Assembly (NCBI GenBank): GCA_030710605.1 | Contig: CP092877.1 | Coordinates: 44,562,406-44,626,405, forward strand | DNA from: Cordylochernes scorpioides | Lineage: Eukaryota; Arthropoda; Arachnida; Pseudoscorpiones; Chernetidae | Direction: 5' to 3' | DNA: 64,000 bases | Part shown: positions 43,493 through 53,648 of the stretch, piece by piece | Position numbering within the stretch: the stretch's first letter is position 1 | How the letters are laid out: every line of letters starts with the position of its first letter | The notes under the pieces: model-generated | Databases searched by the model: none | Told to the model about the DNA's origin: nothing | The model's input: the letters and a program-made list of their open reading frames with translations, nothing else | Made by a program: the position numbers and the translations under genes

Positions 43493-44878
43493 AATCAAGA
43501 AAAAGCATTTCAAACCCTTAAAGTAGCATTGATAAATCCCCCAATATTAGGGCACTTTGATCCGGATGCAACTACTTACATTCATACTGACGCATCTAAC
43601 ATTGGCTTAGGTGCAACATTAGTCCAAAAGTTCGGCGATGAAGAAAAGGTGATCTCATATTTAAGTCGAACACTGAGCAAACCTGAGCAAAATTATTCGA
43701 CTACCGAAAAAGAATGTCTAGCTGTTGTGTGGTCAATGTCCAAGTTACGACCCTACCTATATGGAAGGCACTTCAAAATCGTAACTGATCATCACGCACT
43801 ATGCTGGCTTAAGAATCTGAAAGATCCGACCGACCGATTAGCACGATGGGCACTGAAGATTCAGGAATATAATTTCGAAATTATACACAAATCGGGTAAA
43901 AAACATCTGGACGCTGATGGTCTTTCTAGAGGACCCTTACCGGAAAACGAATGGGACGAAGATTATGAAAGACTATTTCTGAATCAAATAATAGACGAAA
44001 AGGATGATTTTATTGAGAATATTAAGGAGAACCTTAGTGCAAACAAGCGTTCAATTACACAGAACTTCAAAGAAGAAAATGTGTGTCTCTACAAGAAAAA
44101 TCCAAATCCTGAAGGTAGGGCATGGTTGCTGGTAGTGCCAAAGAAGAGAAGGAAGGAAATCATGAGTGAATACCACAACCATATGCTGAATGGCCATCTG
44201 GGCGTCGCCAGAACCACTTACCGATTGAAGAATAAATACTATTGGCCTTCCATGTTGAAAGATGTTTCAGAATTTGTAAAGACGTGTGCCACCTTTGCCA
44301 AAGTCGGAAAGGTTAAAATCACTTGCCTTCTGGACTTTTACAACCTATTCCCCCAGCTAACTACCCTTTTGAAAGAAAACGGAATTGACTTTGTTGGCCC
44401 CTTGCCATCAACGAAAAGAAGAAGGAAGTGGACAATTGTGTTGACTGATTATTATACCAAGTATGCTGAAACAAAGGCAGTATCAGAAGCAACCGTGAAA
44501 GAAGTCTCTACATTTTTAATCGAACATATTATTTTACGTCACGGGGCCCCAAGATTTCTTATTAGCGATAGAGGCTCACAATTCACTAGCAATTTGATGA
44601 AGGAGGTAATGAAAATGTGCAAAGTTAAACACTGCTTCACAACGAGCTACCACCCCCAGACTAACGGACTAACGGAACGGCTAAATAGAACTTTAGTCAA
44701 TATAATCAGCATGTATGTGAACACAGACCAGAAGAACTGGGACGAAATCCTCCCTTTTATCACCCACGCGTATAATACCACGATTCAAGAAACCACAGGC
44801 TACTCTCCATTTTTTCCTGTTGTTTGGAAGGGAACCCATGTCCCTCTTAGACGACGAGAATATCCCATCGGACAGTAA
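43493..44878 (+). pseudogene. Gypsy-3 RNase H and integrase
   Basis: Same frame as the RT. RNase H: HTDASNIGLGATL, NYSTTEKECLAVVWS, VTDHHALCWL, LDADGLSR. The integrase begins with the H2C2 finger (HNHMLNGHLGVAR), but its last Cys is lost: about 44285-44375 is read in a shifted frame by two compensating indels. The DDE core follows intact: D in GIDFVGP, D in ISDRGSQF, E in GLTERLN after SYHPQTN. A final frameshift near 44815 ends this frame; the C-terminal domain is in the next entry. Confidence 0.88.
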
Positions 44879-45281
44879 CATGGACGATTACGACGAATAT
44901 ATAGAAAACTACTTAGATAAAATGGCAAGGACGAGACAGGTAGTCATTAACAACACAGAGAAGACTAAGGAAAGAATGAAAAGAAACTATGACAAAAAAC
45001 ACAATGAGAAAATCTATGAACCAGGACATCTAGTGGCAGTTTGGACACCAGTCAGGAAAATCGGAAAATGTGAAAAACTATTGAGAAAATATTTTGGCCC
45101 ATATCGAATATTGAAGAAGCTGTCTAACGTAAATTACTTAATTGAGCCGAAAGATAATCCTGGCCAAGACCCATTGTTTGTCCATGTCTCAGGACTCAAA
45201 CCCTATTTTGAGAGAATTGATGAGGTAACTCACGAGGACGTGACGACCTCTGGAGAGGGGGAAGTGTTGCATCATGGCTAA
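44820..45281 (+). pseudogene. Gypsy-3 integrase C-terminal domain
   Basis: Continues the integrase after the frameshift: MFGREPMSLLDDE, RMKRNYDKKHNE, GHLVAVWTPVRKIG, KLLRKYFGPYRILKKLSNV, HVSGLKPYF. The stop at 45279-45281 lies 17 bases inside the 3' LTR. The polypurine tract CTCTGGAGAGGGGGAAG is also part of the coding frame. Confidence 0.85.
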
Positions 45282-45604
45282 TGAACCTATTTTATTTTAA
45301 TTTGTAATATTATTTTTCATATATTTTAAATTCAAATTTATATTTTATATTTATTTATTTTATTAAACAGAATATATGTATTATAGAATCATCATTTGTA
45401 TTTAGGTACACGTGTGACTTGACTGCTCTCTTTGATGTGAGAAATAAATAAATATTATTCTGGAGGCTACTTAAAGTAGACTTATCTCATTATTCCCTTA
45501 TATACATTTGTAGGATGGTTGAAACACGTTCTGGTAAGATACAAGACCCAGCACAGGAGAGGACCAAGTCTGAAGAGTCTGCCAAGCCGCAACCTGGTGC
45601 AACA
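45265..45604 (+). repeat. Gypsy-3 3' LTR
   Basis: 340 bp, TGTTGCATCATGG to GGTGCAACA, followed by a TA tract. It lacks the 20-bp duplication of the 5' LTR. Confidence 0.92.
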
Positions 45605-45619
45605 ATATATATATATATA

Positions 45620-46252
45620 CTAGCGGATGTGCCCGGCTTCGCCCGGGTTTTACCTGAGTGAATGTTTGTCTAACGAACATTTGTTAAAACAATTCTCTAT
45701 AAACTTATAAAACGTACTCGGCTTCGCCCGGGGTTTTACCCGAGTAAAGGTTTGTCTAGCGAACATTTGTTAAAACAATTCTCTAAAAACTTATTTAAAA
45801 AAATATATATATTTTTTGATAATTTGAAACTCGTAAATTTGAATCTCTCGATAAAGTGAACATTTTTTCCCGGTCCCTGTGTGCCGTGTCATCCTGAATT
45901 TTGTCTTTCCTAATTTTCTACATTAGAAAATCATAGTTTTATCTAGTGAACATTTTTTCCCGTGTCACATTGCCGTGTCATCCTGAGATAATCTTACTTT
46001 TGATAAATAATATTTAAGATAACAAACTTATATAGTGATAAGAAAACTTGTTTTCATCGTCACAGTGGGGGCGCTGCTTGCGAGTTAAATCTACAAATCT
46101 GCAAATAACTCTAAGGATATTCAAGATATTCATGAAATTATTTTTGAAAAACCTTCCCGGTGATATACCTAATAATATCCCAAAATTTCACGGCGATTGG
46201 ATGTATGGTTTTTGAATCTATAGAGTACAGACAAACAGACAGACAGACATTC

Positions 46253-46262
<10 letters not shown>
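45620..46262 (-). mobile_element. Non-autonomous Helitron, family alpha
   Basis: The minus-strand 3' end is CACATCCGCTAG next to host A (45619). A second GC hairpin copy (GTACTCGGCTTCGCCCGGGG) lies at 45715. The 5' end reads AATTGAATGTCTGTCTGTC near 46240, running into a TA tract, so the exact terminus is unclear. Confidence 0.75.

Positions 46263-46283
<21 letters not shown>
46263..46283. repeat. (AT)n tract
   Basis: TA dinucleotides between a Helitron 5' end and a MITE-X copy. Confidence 0.85.
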
Positions 46284-46287
<4 letters not shown>

Positions 46288-46492
46288 ATAACCTCCCTCC
46301 CAACGGTTTCAACCATTTAATCTATAGTTTGCTTGAATACCATTTCTGAGATTACACTCTTCACAGTGTAGCATTTATAAGCAGAATCGTCCAATATAGT
46401 TTTAGAGCTATAAAAAGCGGTTTGGTAGATTAAATTAGCGAAACCGCTGGGAGGTTTCGCCGCTGATGAGCCAAGCCCTCCCAATATATATA
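46284..46492. mobile_element. MITE-X copy (short)
   Basis: It contains CCTCCCAACGGTTTCAACCA at the left and GCGAAACCGCTGGGAGG, GATGAGCCAAGCCCTCCCAA at the right, in inverted arrangement, flanked by AT tracts. Confidence 0.7.
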
Positions 46493-47451
46493 TATGTAAT
46501 ATTGTTGCAAATGTGATCCTGCCGACGTATGGATAAGCTGGAAGTCGTGTACGTGAGGCGAGTGTTGATGTTCTTCCCACACGCGGACAACAAGAAGCAG
46601 AGGCAGGGCTAGATGTTAGCACCTAGAGTGATCGGGGACAGCCAACGGGACAGAGGTAGAGGCCATGACACAAACTTGGATGCCTATCACCTAGGCATGG
46701 AGAGACAGACTGAAGCGGATTGCCGAGAAACACACTGACTCCCTGCCAAAACCTGTCCTTTATACAGGGGTCGTCTATAAAGAGTCCCTGGGGGCCCCAC
46801 ATGGGCTGGGCGTTGCCTTTTTCCTCCCCTCTGTCCCTGCCACCAGCTGACCGCTCTTTGGATATTTATTTTGACGTCACCAATTTTAGTTTAAATACAA
46901 ATAAGTGTGTACAGGTTATATTAATAAAGATATAGCATATATACAAAATATGGGGGTGGTAGCAAATAGAAACGGTGTACATTTTAATAGAAGGGTAGGA
47001 TCTTATAAGGTATCGGTTCTAACTAATTGGAAGATATGTGACGTATACTAAAAGTGTCATTATTATACAGTTTAAAATATACGATATATATATATCGTAA
47101 TTTAAACAATGTGATATGCAAGTAATAAAGTATGACGTCTTTTCTAGTCGTCTCAATGTGACATCAACTTGCTACCGGACACCCGGGGGATCCAGAGAGG
47201 GACAAAAAGAGCGTTGGTCCGGATGTTGACAGTTAGTTAGGTTACAGTTGATATTTTCGGACAGGCCGCTCAGTCGAGCTCGGTGGTCATCTCACGGCAG
47301 CCCTCGTGGCCGCCGTCTTGGCTCCTCTCTGCCCTCGCGGCTTCATGCAGGATGCCGAGTTTTCCTCAGTTAATCCTCAACTTTCCCCTGGTCCTGGTGC
47401 CACGTGAGACGTACTTGAAGAGCGTCTTTTGATCCCAAACTTTGTCCTTAC
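46493..47451. other. Unassigned interval with GC-richer patches
   Basis: Two patches (about 46510-46860 and 47155-47451) are much less AT-rich than the surroundings, but I see no open frame, splice-like structure or known repeat. TATCGTAATTT/ATACGATATATATATATCG palindromes lie at 47080-47105. Confidence 0.45.
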
Positions 47452-47772
47452 TCCCGGTCCCTGTGTGCCGTGTCATCCTGAATTTTGTCTTTCCTAATTT
47501 TCTACATTAGAAAATCATAGTTTTATCTAGTGAACATTTTTTCCCGTGTCACATTGCCGTGTCATCCTGAGATAATCTTACTTTTGATAAATAATATTTA
47601 AGATAACAAACTTATATAGTGATAAGAAAACTTGTTTTCATCGTCACAGTGGGGGCGCTGCTTGCGAGTTAAATCTACAAATCTGCAAATAACTCTAAGG
47701 ATATTCAAGATATTCATGAAATTATTTTTGAAAAACCTTCCCGGTGATATACCTAATAATATCCCAAAATTT
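47452..47772 (-). repeat. 321-bp duplicate of Helitron alpha interior
   Basis: Matches 45868-46188 base for base as far as I can see, offset 1584 bp. It starts TCCCGGTCCCTGTGTGCC and ends TATCCCAAAATTT. Neither Helitron terminus is present here. Confidence 0.9.
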
Positions 47773-48390
47773 ACCCGGGTTTACGACATATATATATATA
47801 TATATATATAGGCAGTAAATATATTAGAAGTTGGTTTTATGTGTAAAAGAAACATTCATGCTTTAAGACTTTCATTTCCTATAGAAGGTTTTACTATTAT
47901 ATGGATACTTTCCATTTACTTAAGAACACCTAATTTCTCGAGTGAGAATATAAGAGATGTTGTGTGAAAGCCGTGAATCGCAGAATGGAACCTCCTGGAG
48001 AGATAAATCATAGACAAACGGGAAACGAGTGGAATGACCTTGTTTACTGGTAGGTAGGTGATTCTACGACCTTGATCCTTGCACCTAGGAAAAACTACGG
48101 AAACCTCTGTGTGACGAAGTACTAGAAAATTATCCAATTGAACACATGTGACAGAGAATTAATATATCTCATTTCCTTTAAAAAAATAGAAACTTCAGCC
48201 AGTTAAAGTTTTATTTTTATCTATGTTTTAACAAAAAGCCTTTGTCTTCGTCAGGAGAAATAAAGCATTTGGCAAGGCGTTAAAGTGTATTTTTTAATGA
48301 ATAATATGCCGGATAGGCAATCTCTATCTTCAAAAATATATATCTCAACCAGAATAAAGTTTTCAACGAAAATAACTTTTATATTATCAG
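47773..48390. other. Unassigned interval
   Basis: A TA tract (47787-47810) is followed by a copy of the start of the 27725 repeat (GTTTTATGTGTAAAAGAAAC). No gene seen. Confidence 0.5.
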
Positions 48391-48505
48391 AGCCTTCAAC
48401 ACACGCAGTCTGGTGACAGAATTGACAATATTAGAACTATAAAAAATGGTATAGTTGACTAATATGGTAAAACCACTGATGAGCAAGGTTTCCCAAAGTT
48501 TTTTC
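48391..48505. mobile_element. Degenerate MITE-X copy
   Basis: Weak match: TAGAACTATAAAAAATGGTA, GTAAAACCACTGATGAGC and TTTTTTCATCGCAATCA resemble the end of the family. Confidence 0.4.
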
Positions 48506-50844
48506 ATCGCAATCAAGACAGGATGACGTTTGTTTTATTTGAAAAAGATAATTCGTGATTTAATAGTTTTATATAATCCTCTTGTCTTCTTGATCGTTGT
48601 CAGTTTTTGGATCTCCTCTTCTGGCCTTCATCTTGGCTTGTCAAAGCCATCACGTGGACGTAGGCCATCCGTCTGAAACATTTACGTTGTCAGCTTGTCT
48701 TGATTTAACAAGGAAATCTTTTGACACAATATCTGTATTCGAAAATATAAAATTCAATCATGTTATTTATTCGAATATCTTCCTTTTCCAATAAAACAAG
48801 TGTTTTTAAACAGTTGCGATATATAAAACTGGAGGGAGGGTGAATGGAAGAGATAGGAAAGCCGAGAGAATTTCGGTAGAAGACCCTCCAATATAGTTCA
48901 AGGTCTGACCCTAATAAAAAGAAGCTCTGATAAGAACACTTCCAACCTATAGGAAAATTTAGATATTTAAGTGCTTCAAAAATAAAGATAGAATTAAAAG
49001 TCGAAGATATGTGAGAACTTGTCTTTAGTTTCCATATATATAATCTGTATTAACTATTCTATTTAAATATCTTCTCATTTTATATATTTTTCTTTATATA
49101 GGCACAACAGGTGTGGATATGAGACATGTCCTAATAAAGACTTTGCGCCTAAATATTCGAAAACAAAACGTATATGTAGTGATTTGTGAACAGTCGTGAT
49201 AGTTGTGTGGCAATTGTAAGGACACACACAGGAGGCAGGATTCAGGAGCAAACATCCGTGAAGTGTAGGTCAGAGAGGAAAGAGAAGTCCCTAAGACCAC
49301 CCTGGGAACAACCGGCGTGGAATGGACCTCTTTAAGAACTGTCACCTGATCCTCAAATCCAGATTTTAAAACTCTTTTGAGATTAGTTTTCAGGAATAAA
49401 AGAGGGGTAAGACTAAGAGCTCATAGAAATATTTATTTTTAGAAGGTTGGACATATGGTCACCCAGGGGGTTGTTCTGACCAGGCCATTTTCTCTTCCCT
49501 CTCTTCATATTCCCACACAGTCCATCTTTATTTTAATACTACTAAATTTTATGACATATAGTTGTTTTTTATTCCGACAGATGGCACAGCAATCTAAAAA
49601 CGTTCATATACTTGATTTAAAGATGTTTTTTTCTCATACAACATGTGAATTCGGTCGATAGCTTGGAAGCAAGAAGCACGCAACCAAGACCAGCGTGAAG
49701 CCAAAATTCTACTCTATACTTACATATTGCAGTTTTATTTACACCAATTTTACAAAAGATAGAGGGGAGAAGTCTGACCACACCTCCTTGCAGTTCTCCC
49801 TGGACTTTTGGAATATTTGACCAAATTCTTGTGCAAGGTGACTAACGTGGCAACGGTACCTATTTTCCAATAAAGTTGGACACGACAACCAAAAAAGATG
49901 GCGCTACAAAATATATTTTTGATAAGATAGTAAACATTAGCAATTCAACCAGGGTTTAAAATAGAGTATATACATATAATTTTAATTAAAAGCCAAATAA
50001 AAAAGAGAGCTCCTGGAGGTAGAGGTATAATGCCTTCGATAAACAACGAAAAACAAAAGAGGAAGTCTCGCACACTGCACCGCTAGGGGGAGTTGTGGGA
50101 CATCTCCCGACACATCTAGCTTATCTCGACGGTGGGATCCAACAATTTTGCATATCTCGTGGCCACTATAATTGGATACTTTTTTCAAATCAATGCTACT
50201 GTTATCTCCAGCTACTTGAAAGCTAGGGTTGGTGGACGGCTTGAGGCGAGGAGCCCTCCCTTCTCGTTCCCTATGTTGACCGCTCTAAGCCCTGCGTCAA
50301 AATGGCGATCCATGAGTCAGCGAGAGAGGAGTGGTCCGACCCAGGGTAGAAACACAAAATGCAAAAGTTCCTAAGCAAGGCGGTATTAACATCACGTCCT
50401 TGAATAGTGTGGTGGTATCTGAACGCCCCAGGGGTTCGGGATACCCACAGTTTCAAATCACTGCCAAACCCTCTCTTTATATTATCTGAATAGTGTGTCT
50501 ATATATACAGACGACAAACTCAAGAATACGAAATATCTGAGACTCACATTTGCTATATAACGAAAACTTTCCTATTCGAAAGAGAAAAAAGTGTCGATTT
50601 AAAAATAGAATGAAAATACTATTTGGACAGAAGATCGCCAAAGTGGATATTAAAAATGCCTGCTATTCACAAGAAATGCTTCCTAAAATGGCTGTAGCTA
50701 TGTAATACGAAGAATATTTCAAAATGGATGGCGACATCGTTGTGGTTGGTGCAAGTTCCCACATGGCAGATTTCACTTCCGGCCGACATGGTCATCTGTC
50801 TCATACCCCACCATCTGTGAGCTGAAAGTGTGAGTTGGCTTTGT
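48506..50844. other. Longest unassigned stretch, no gene recognised
   Basis: About 2.3 kb without a convincing open frame or repeat. Local base composition is mixed (GC-richer at 50020-50460). The longest frames are about 80 codons and have no familiar domain. It may be host unique sequence or ancient repeats. Confidence 0.5.
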
Positions 50845-50994
50845 TGAATGGTCTCTGTACATCAGGATATTTCTGGCGTATTCTAGATGTGATGGTCACA
50901 CCATAGAATGGTCTCTGTACCGAGAACATTGCTGGCGTATTCTATATGTGGTGGCCACACCATAGAATGGTATCTATACTGAGGACATTGCTAG
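50845..50994. repeat. 59-bp satellite, first units
   Basis: Two to three diverged units (ATAGAATGGTCTCTGTACC, ATTGCTGGCGTATTCTA) run up to a LINE fragment at about 50995. Confidence 0.85.
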
Positions 50995-51288
50995 CACCTT
51001 CACGATCATAGAGCGGCCCCTTGACCTGCAGGGCTGGATTTTCGAACGTGGCCTGGATAATGGCGCCGTGGCCATCTTGGCGTCTGATAAAACCTGCATT
51101 TAGAGGTATTTCCTCGGGTAAAACAGGGGATGTTCCAAGAACCTCCTTGTCTGGAGGAAGACACTCTTAAGGTGGCGGAGCTTCTATCGATGGATTAAGA
51201 TGAACATATTCTTGTTTTTTTTTTTTTTAAATATTGACTAGAAGTCAATAAAGATGTTTTAAATTGCCTATTATAAGCAAGCCATGTC
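50995..51288 (+). mobile_element. Tx1/L1-like LINE 3' fragment in the 59-bp satellite
   Basis: GAGCGGCCCCTTGACCTGCAGG (cited by its ends GAGCGGCC and CTGCAGG), then TGGATTTTCGAACG and GCCATCTTGGCGTCTG, encode the degraded LINE C-terminus that in copies 2 and 3 reads PPDLQAWIFGG and ILAS. A poly-T, TTGACTAGAAGTCAA hairpin and AATAAAG end follow. It is a third subfamily, truncated and full of breaks. Confidence 0.75.
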
Positions 51289-51345
51289 TACGGTACAGAG
51301 ACCATTCTATGGTGTAGCCATCACATCTAGAATACGCCAGAGACC
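51289..51345. repeat. 59-bp satellite unit in inverted orientation
   Basis: GGTACAGAGACCATTCTATG followed by CATCTAGAATACGCC is the reverse complement of the satellite unit. Units return to the usual direction after 51371. Confidence 0.8.
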
Positions 51346-51836
51346 ATTCTCTGTATGTTATACAAGTATATGAATGTGCTCTGTACCGAGACATTGCTGA
51401 CGTATTCTAGATATGATGGCCGCACCATAGAATGCTCTCTGTACCGGGACATTGCTGACGTATTCTAGATATGATGGCCGCACCATAGAATGTTCTCTGT
51501 ACCGAGGACATTGCTGACGTATTCTAGATATAATGGCCGCATCATAGAATAGTCTCTGTACCGAGGATATTGCTGACGTATTCTAGATATGATGGCCGCA
51601 CCTTAGAATGTTCTATGTACTTAGGACATTGCTGGCGTATTCTAGATATGATGGCCGCACCATAGAATGTTCTCTGTACCGAGGATATAGCTGACGTATT
51701 CTAGATATGATGGCCGCACCATAGAATGTTCTCTGTATGGAGGACATTGCTGACGTATTCTAGATATGATGGCCGCACCATAGAATGTTCTCTGTACCGA
51801 GGATATTGCAGACGTATTCTAGATATGATGGCCGCT
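51346..51836. repeat. 59-bp satellite, main left block
   Basis: About eight units with core ATAGAATGTTCTCTGTACC and CTGACGTATTCTAGATATGA. The array is cut at GGCCGCT (51836) by Gypsy-4 and resumes at 56886. Confidence 0.93.
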
Positions 51837-51967
51837 TATTATATACCTAGTTTAGGAAATTTATGACGCAACGCTCGCCATTTTTGCATATTAATCTTTT
51901 AATTAAAAACAAAGTATTTATACAGTAAATGATGATAAATAATCTCAATGAATATTAATACATAACA
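51837..51967 (-). repeat. Gypsy-4 3' LTR
   Basis: 131 bp. On the minus strand it starts TGTTATGTATTAATATTC and ends near CTAGGTATATAATA. The purine-rich GTTGTGGGGAGAGG precedes it. Confidence 0.88.
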
Positions 51968-51988
51968 ACCTCTCCCCACAACGAAAAT

Positions 51989-52325
51989 TTATATTTCAAA
52001 AAACTTCGAAGGCCTTCTTAATCTTGAGGACCTTCTCAAAATAGGACTCGACGCTTCACCATTAGGATCAATTTCCTGACCAGCTTGGGGGTCTTCAGTA
52101 TTAGTTGACTCTTGTGGAGTTGACGATGTAGACGGAGTTGCTTCACTTTCTCCACAACCTCTGACTTGATCCAAATGCCGGTTTAAAATTTCTCCGTCAT
52201 CTGTCTCTACCTTAATAGAAACAGGACCAGTTTTTTATTGCACTACACCTGGTAGCCATCTGGGGCCATGGTACCCTCGTGCTATAACTGCCCGTCCTTC
52301 ATTTACCACTCTATGGGGTTTCCAA
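51989..52325 (-). pseudogene. Gypsy-4 integrase C-terminus beyond the Helitron
   Basis: The continuation of the integrase after the Helitron insertion: WKPHRVV, ARGYHGPRWLPG, HLDQVRGCGESE, ending RRSSRLRRPSKFF at 51989. A stop or small frameshift lies near 52238. The reading frame joins smoothly to the part at 53170 when the Helitron is ignored. Confidence 0.75.
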
Positions 52326-52362
52326 TCTATATATATAAAATTGAATGTCTGTGTGTGTGTGT

Positions 52363-52500
52363 GACAATTTTTTGACAATTGAAAAATATTTATTGTCATC
52401 TAGACAATTTTACAATTCAGCGAGAGAGAACAAGAGAAAAATATACAGGTGAAAAATAATACAAAATTTTTACAAAGTGATGATGGAGGATGAAGGAAGG
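52363..52500 (-). mobile_element. LINE/SINE 3' tail fragment inside a (GT)n tract
   Basis: On the minus strand it ends AAATTGTCTAGATGACAAT, AAATATTTTTCAATTGTC, AAAAAATTGTCA. This is the same tail as LINE copy 2 (AATTGTCAAAAAATTGTCA) with the same hairpin. GT repeats lie on both sides (52351-52362 and 52501-52520). Confidence 0.75.
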
Positions 52501-52678
52501 TGTGTGTGTGTGTCTGTGTGTCCTCTATGGATTCAAAAACCATACATCCAATCGCCGTGAAACTTTGGGATATTATTAGGTGTATCTCCGGAAAGGTTTA
52601 CGAAAAATAATTTCTTGAATATCTTTAATATCCTTAGAGTTATTTGCAGATTTGTAGCTTTAACTCGCAAGCAGCGCC

Positions 52679-52875
52679 ACCTTGCTTAGGCTTAGGTCTG
52701 CCACCCCGTCCGGCCACTGGCCAGTTGGTCGGACAGTCCAAGTTCCCACCGACCAATCAGAGGGATCTAGAGGCCCCCCCCCCCCCGTCCGGCCGCCGGC
52801 CAATCAGAGGGATCAAGAGGTCCTGGCGCGAGGGGGGCGGGTGACCTCCGGGAACTACGTCCATCTTCCATAAAC
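52679..52875. other. GC-rich insert with CCAAT and GC-box motifs in the Helitron
   Basis: The insert has two direct repeats of CCAATCAGAGGGATC (about 52753 and 52799), CCCCGTCCGGCC twice, a 14-C run (52778-52791) and GGGGGGCGGGTGACC. The other alpha Helitrons lack it. It may be captured host sequence, possibly promoter-like; there is no open frame of note. Confidence 0.55.
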
Positions 52876-53169
52876 GACCATGATTTTATTCAACTTATCG
52901 AGTATTTTTCAAGGGACCGGGAAAATATGTTCACTAGATAAAACGATGATTTTGTAATGTAGAAAATTAGGAATGACAAAATTCAGGATGACACGGCACA
53001 CAGGGACCGGGAAAAATGTTCACTTTATCGAGAGATTCAAATATACGAGTTTCAAATTATCAAAATATATCTTTTTTTTATAAGTTTATAGAGAATTGTT
53101 TTAACAAATGTTCGTTAGAAAAACCTTTACTCGGGTAAAACCTCGGGCGAAGCCGGGTACGTCCGCTAG

Positions 53170-53648
53170 TTTCTTATAAACTTGTTTTCCTGTCGCATCC
53201 TTCCCTCCGACACACTTTCAGGATGAAATTTATTTATGAGACTCTTCAGGTTTCTGTTCATCAGCAACTGTGCTGGGGATTTTTGCGTCGTGCTGTTTAT
53301 CGCTATTCTCATCGATAACAAAGATCTAGATAATCTAGTCGTCCAATTTACCGAGCTGTTCTTTCTTAACAGATTTTTAAGCATCTGAATAGCTCTCTCC
53401 ACCTGCCCATTTGACGCTGCATGATAAGGCGCACACAAGATGTGCCTTACGCCATTTCTTTTCAAGAAAGTCTTGAAAAGTTCCGATGTGAAAGACGTAC
53501 CATTATCTGAAACTATCACATCCGGCAACCCGTGAGTCGCGAATATTTCTTTTAGACTATTGATGGTAGTTTCAGTAGATGTTGTAGAAACGATTTTAGC
53601 CTCAATCCACTTAGAATAGGCATCTACTACAACCAGAAAAGGTTTTCC
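53170..53648 (-). pseudogene. Gypsy-4 integrase core
   Basis: Integrase core downstream of an in-frame TAA (53649-53651). D in VSDNGTSF and E in GQVERAIQ (after YHAASN) are visible; the first D is in the upstream part (HIDHAGPF). The clear part runs from the Met at 53528 to 53170, where the Helitron starts. The stop and the Helitron are the two breaks. Confidence 0.85.

Larger units (their letters stand above)
40379..45604 (+). mobile_element. Gypsy-3 LTR retrotransposon
   Basis: A 5226-bp plus-strand element with LTRs of 360 and 340 bp whose ends form the inverted repeat TGTTGCA/TGCAACA. It sits in a TA tract between two Helitron 3' ends. Gag is broken; pol is nearly all in one frame with three in-frame TAA codons. 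Integrase has two local frame problems. LTR divergence is low, so the element is young. Confidence 0.92.
52326..53169 (+). mobile_element. Helitron alpha inserted in Gypsy-4 pol
   Basis: 844 bp. It starts TCTATATATATAAAATTGAA after host A (52325) and ends with hairpin ACCTCGGGCGAAGCCGGGTA then CGTCCGCTAG before host T (53170). Removing it restores a continuous integrase frame. It carries a LINE tail in a GT tract (52363-52500) and a GC-rich insert (52679-52875). Confidence 0.93.

Noticed and set aside
46720-46935. Open frame in the GC-richer patch as a host exon
   Set aside because: Short, no homology I can recognise, no clear splice sites or continuation.
49094-49345. 83-codon minus-strand frame as a gene
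   Set aside because: No domain, no neighbouring support, length expected by chance.
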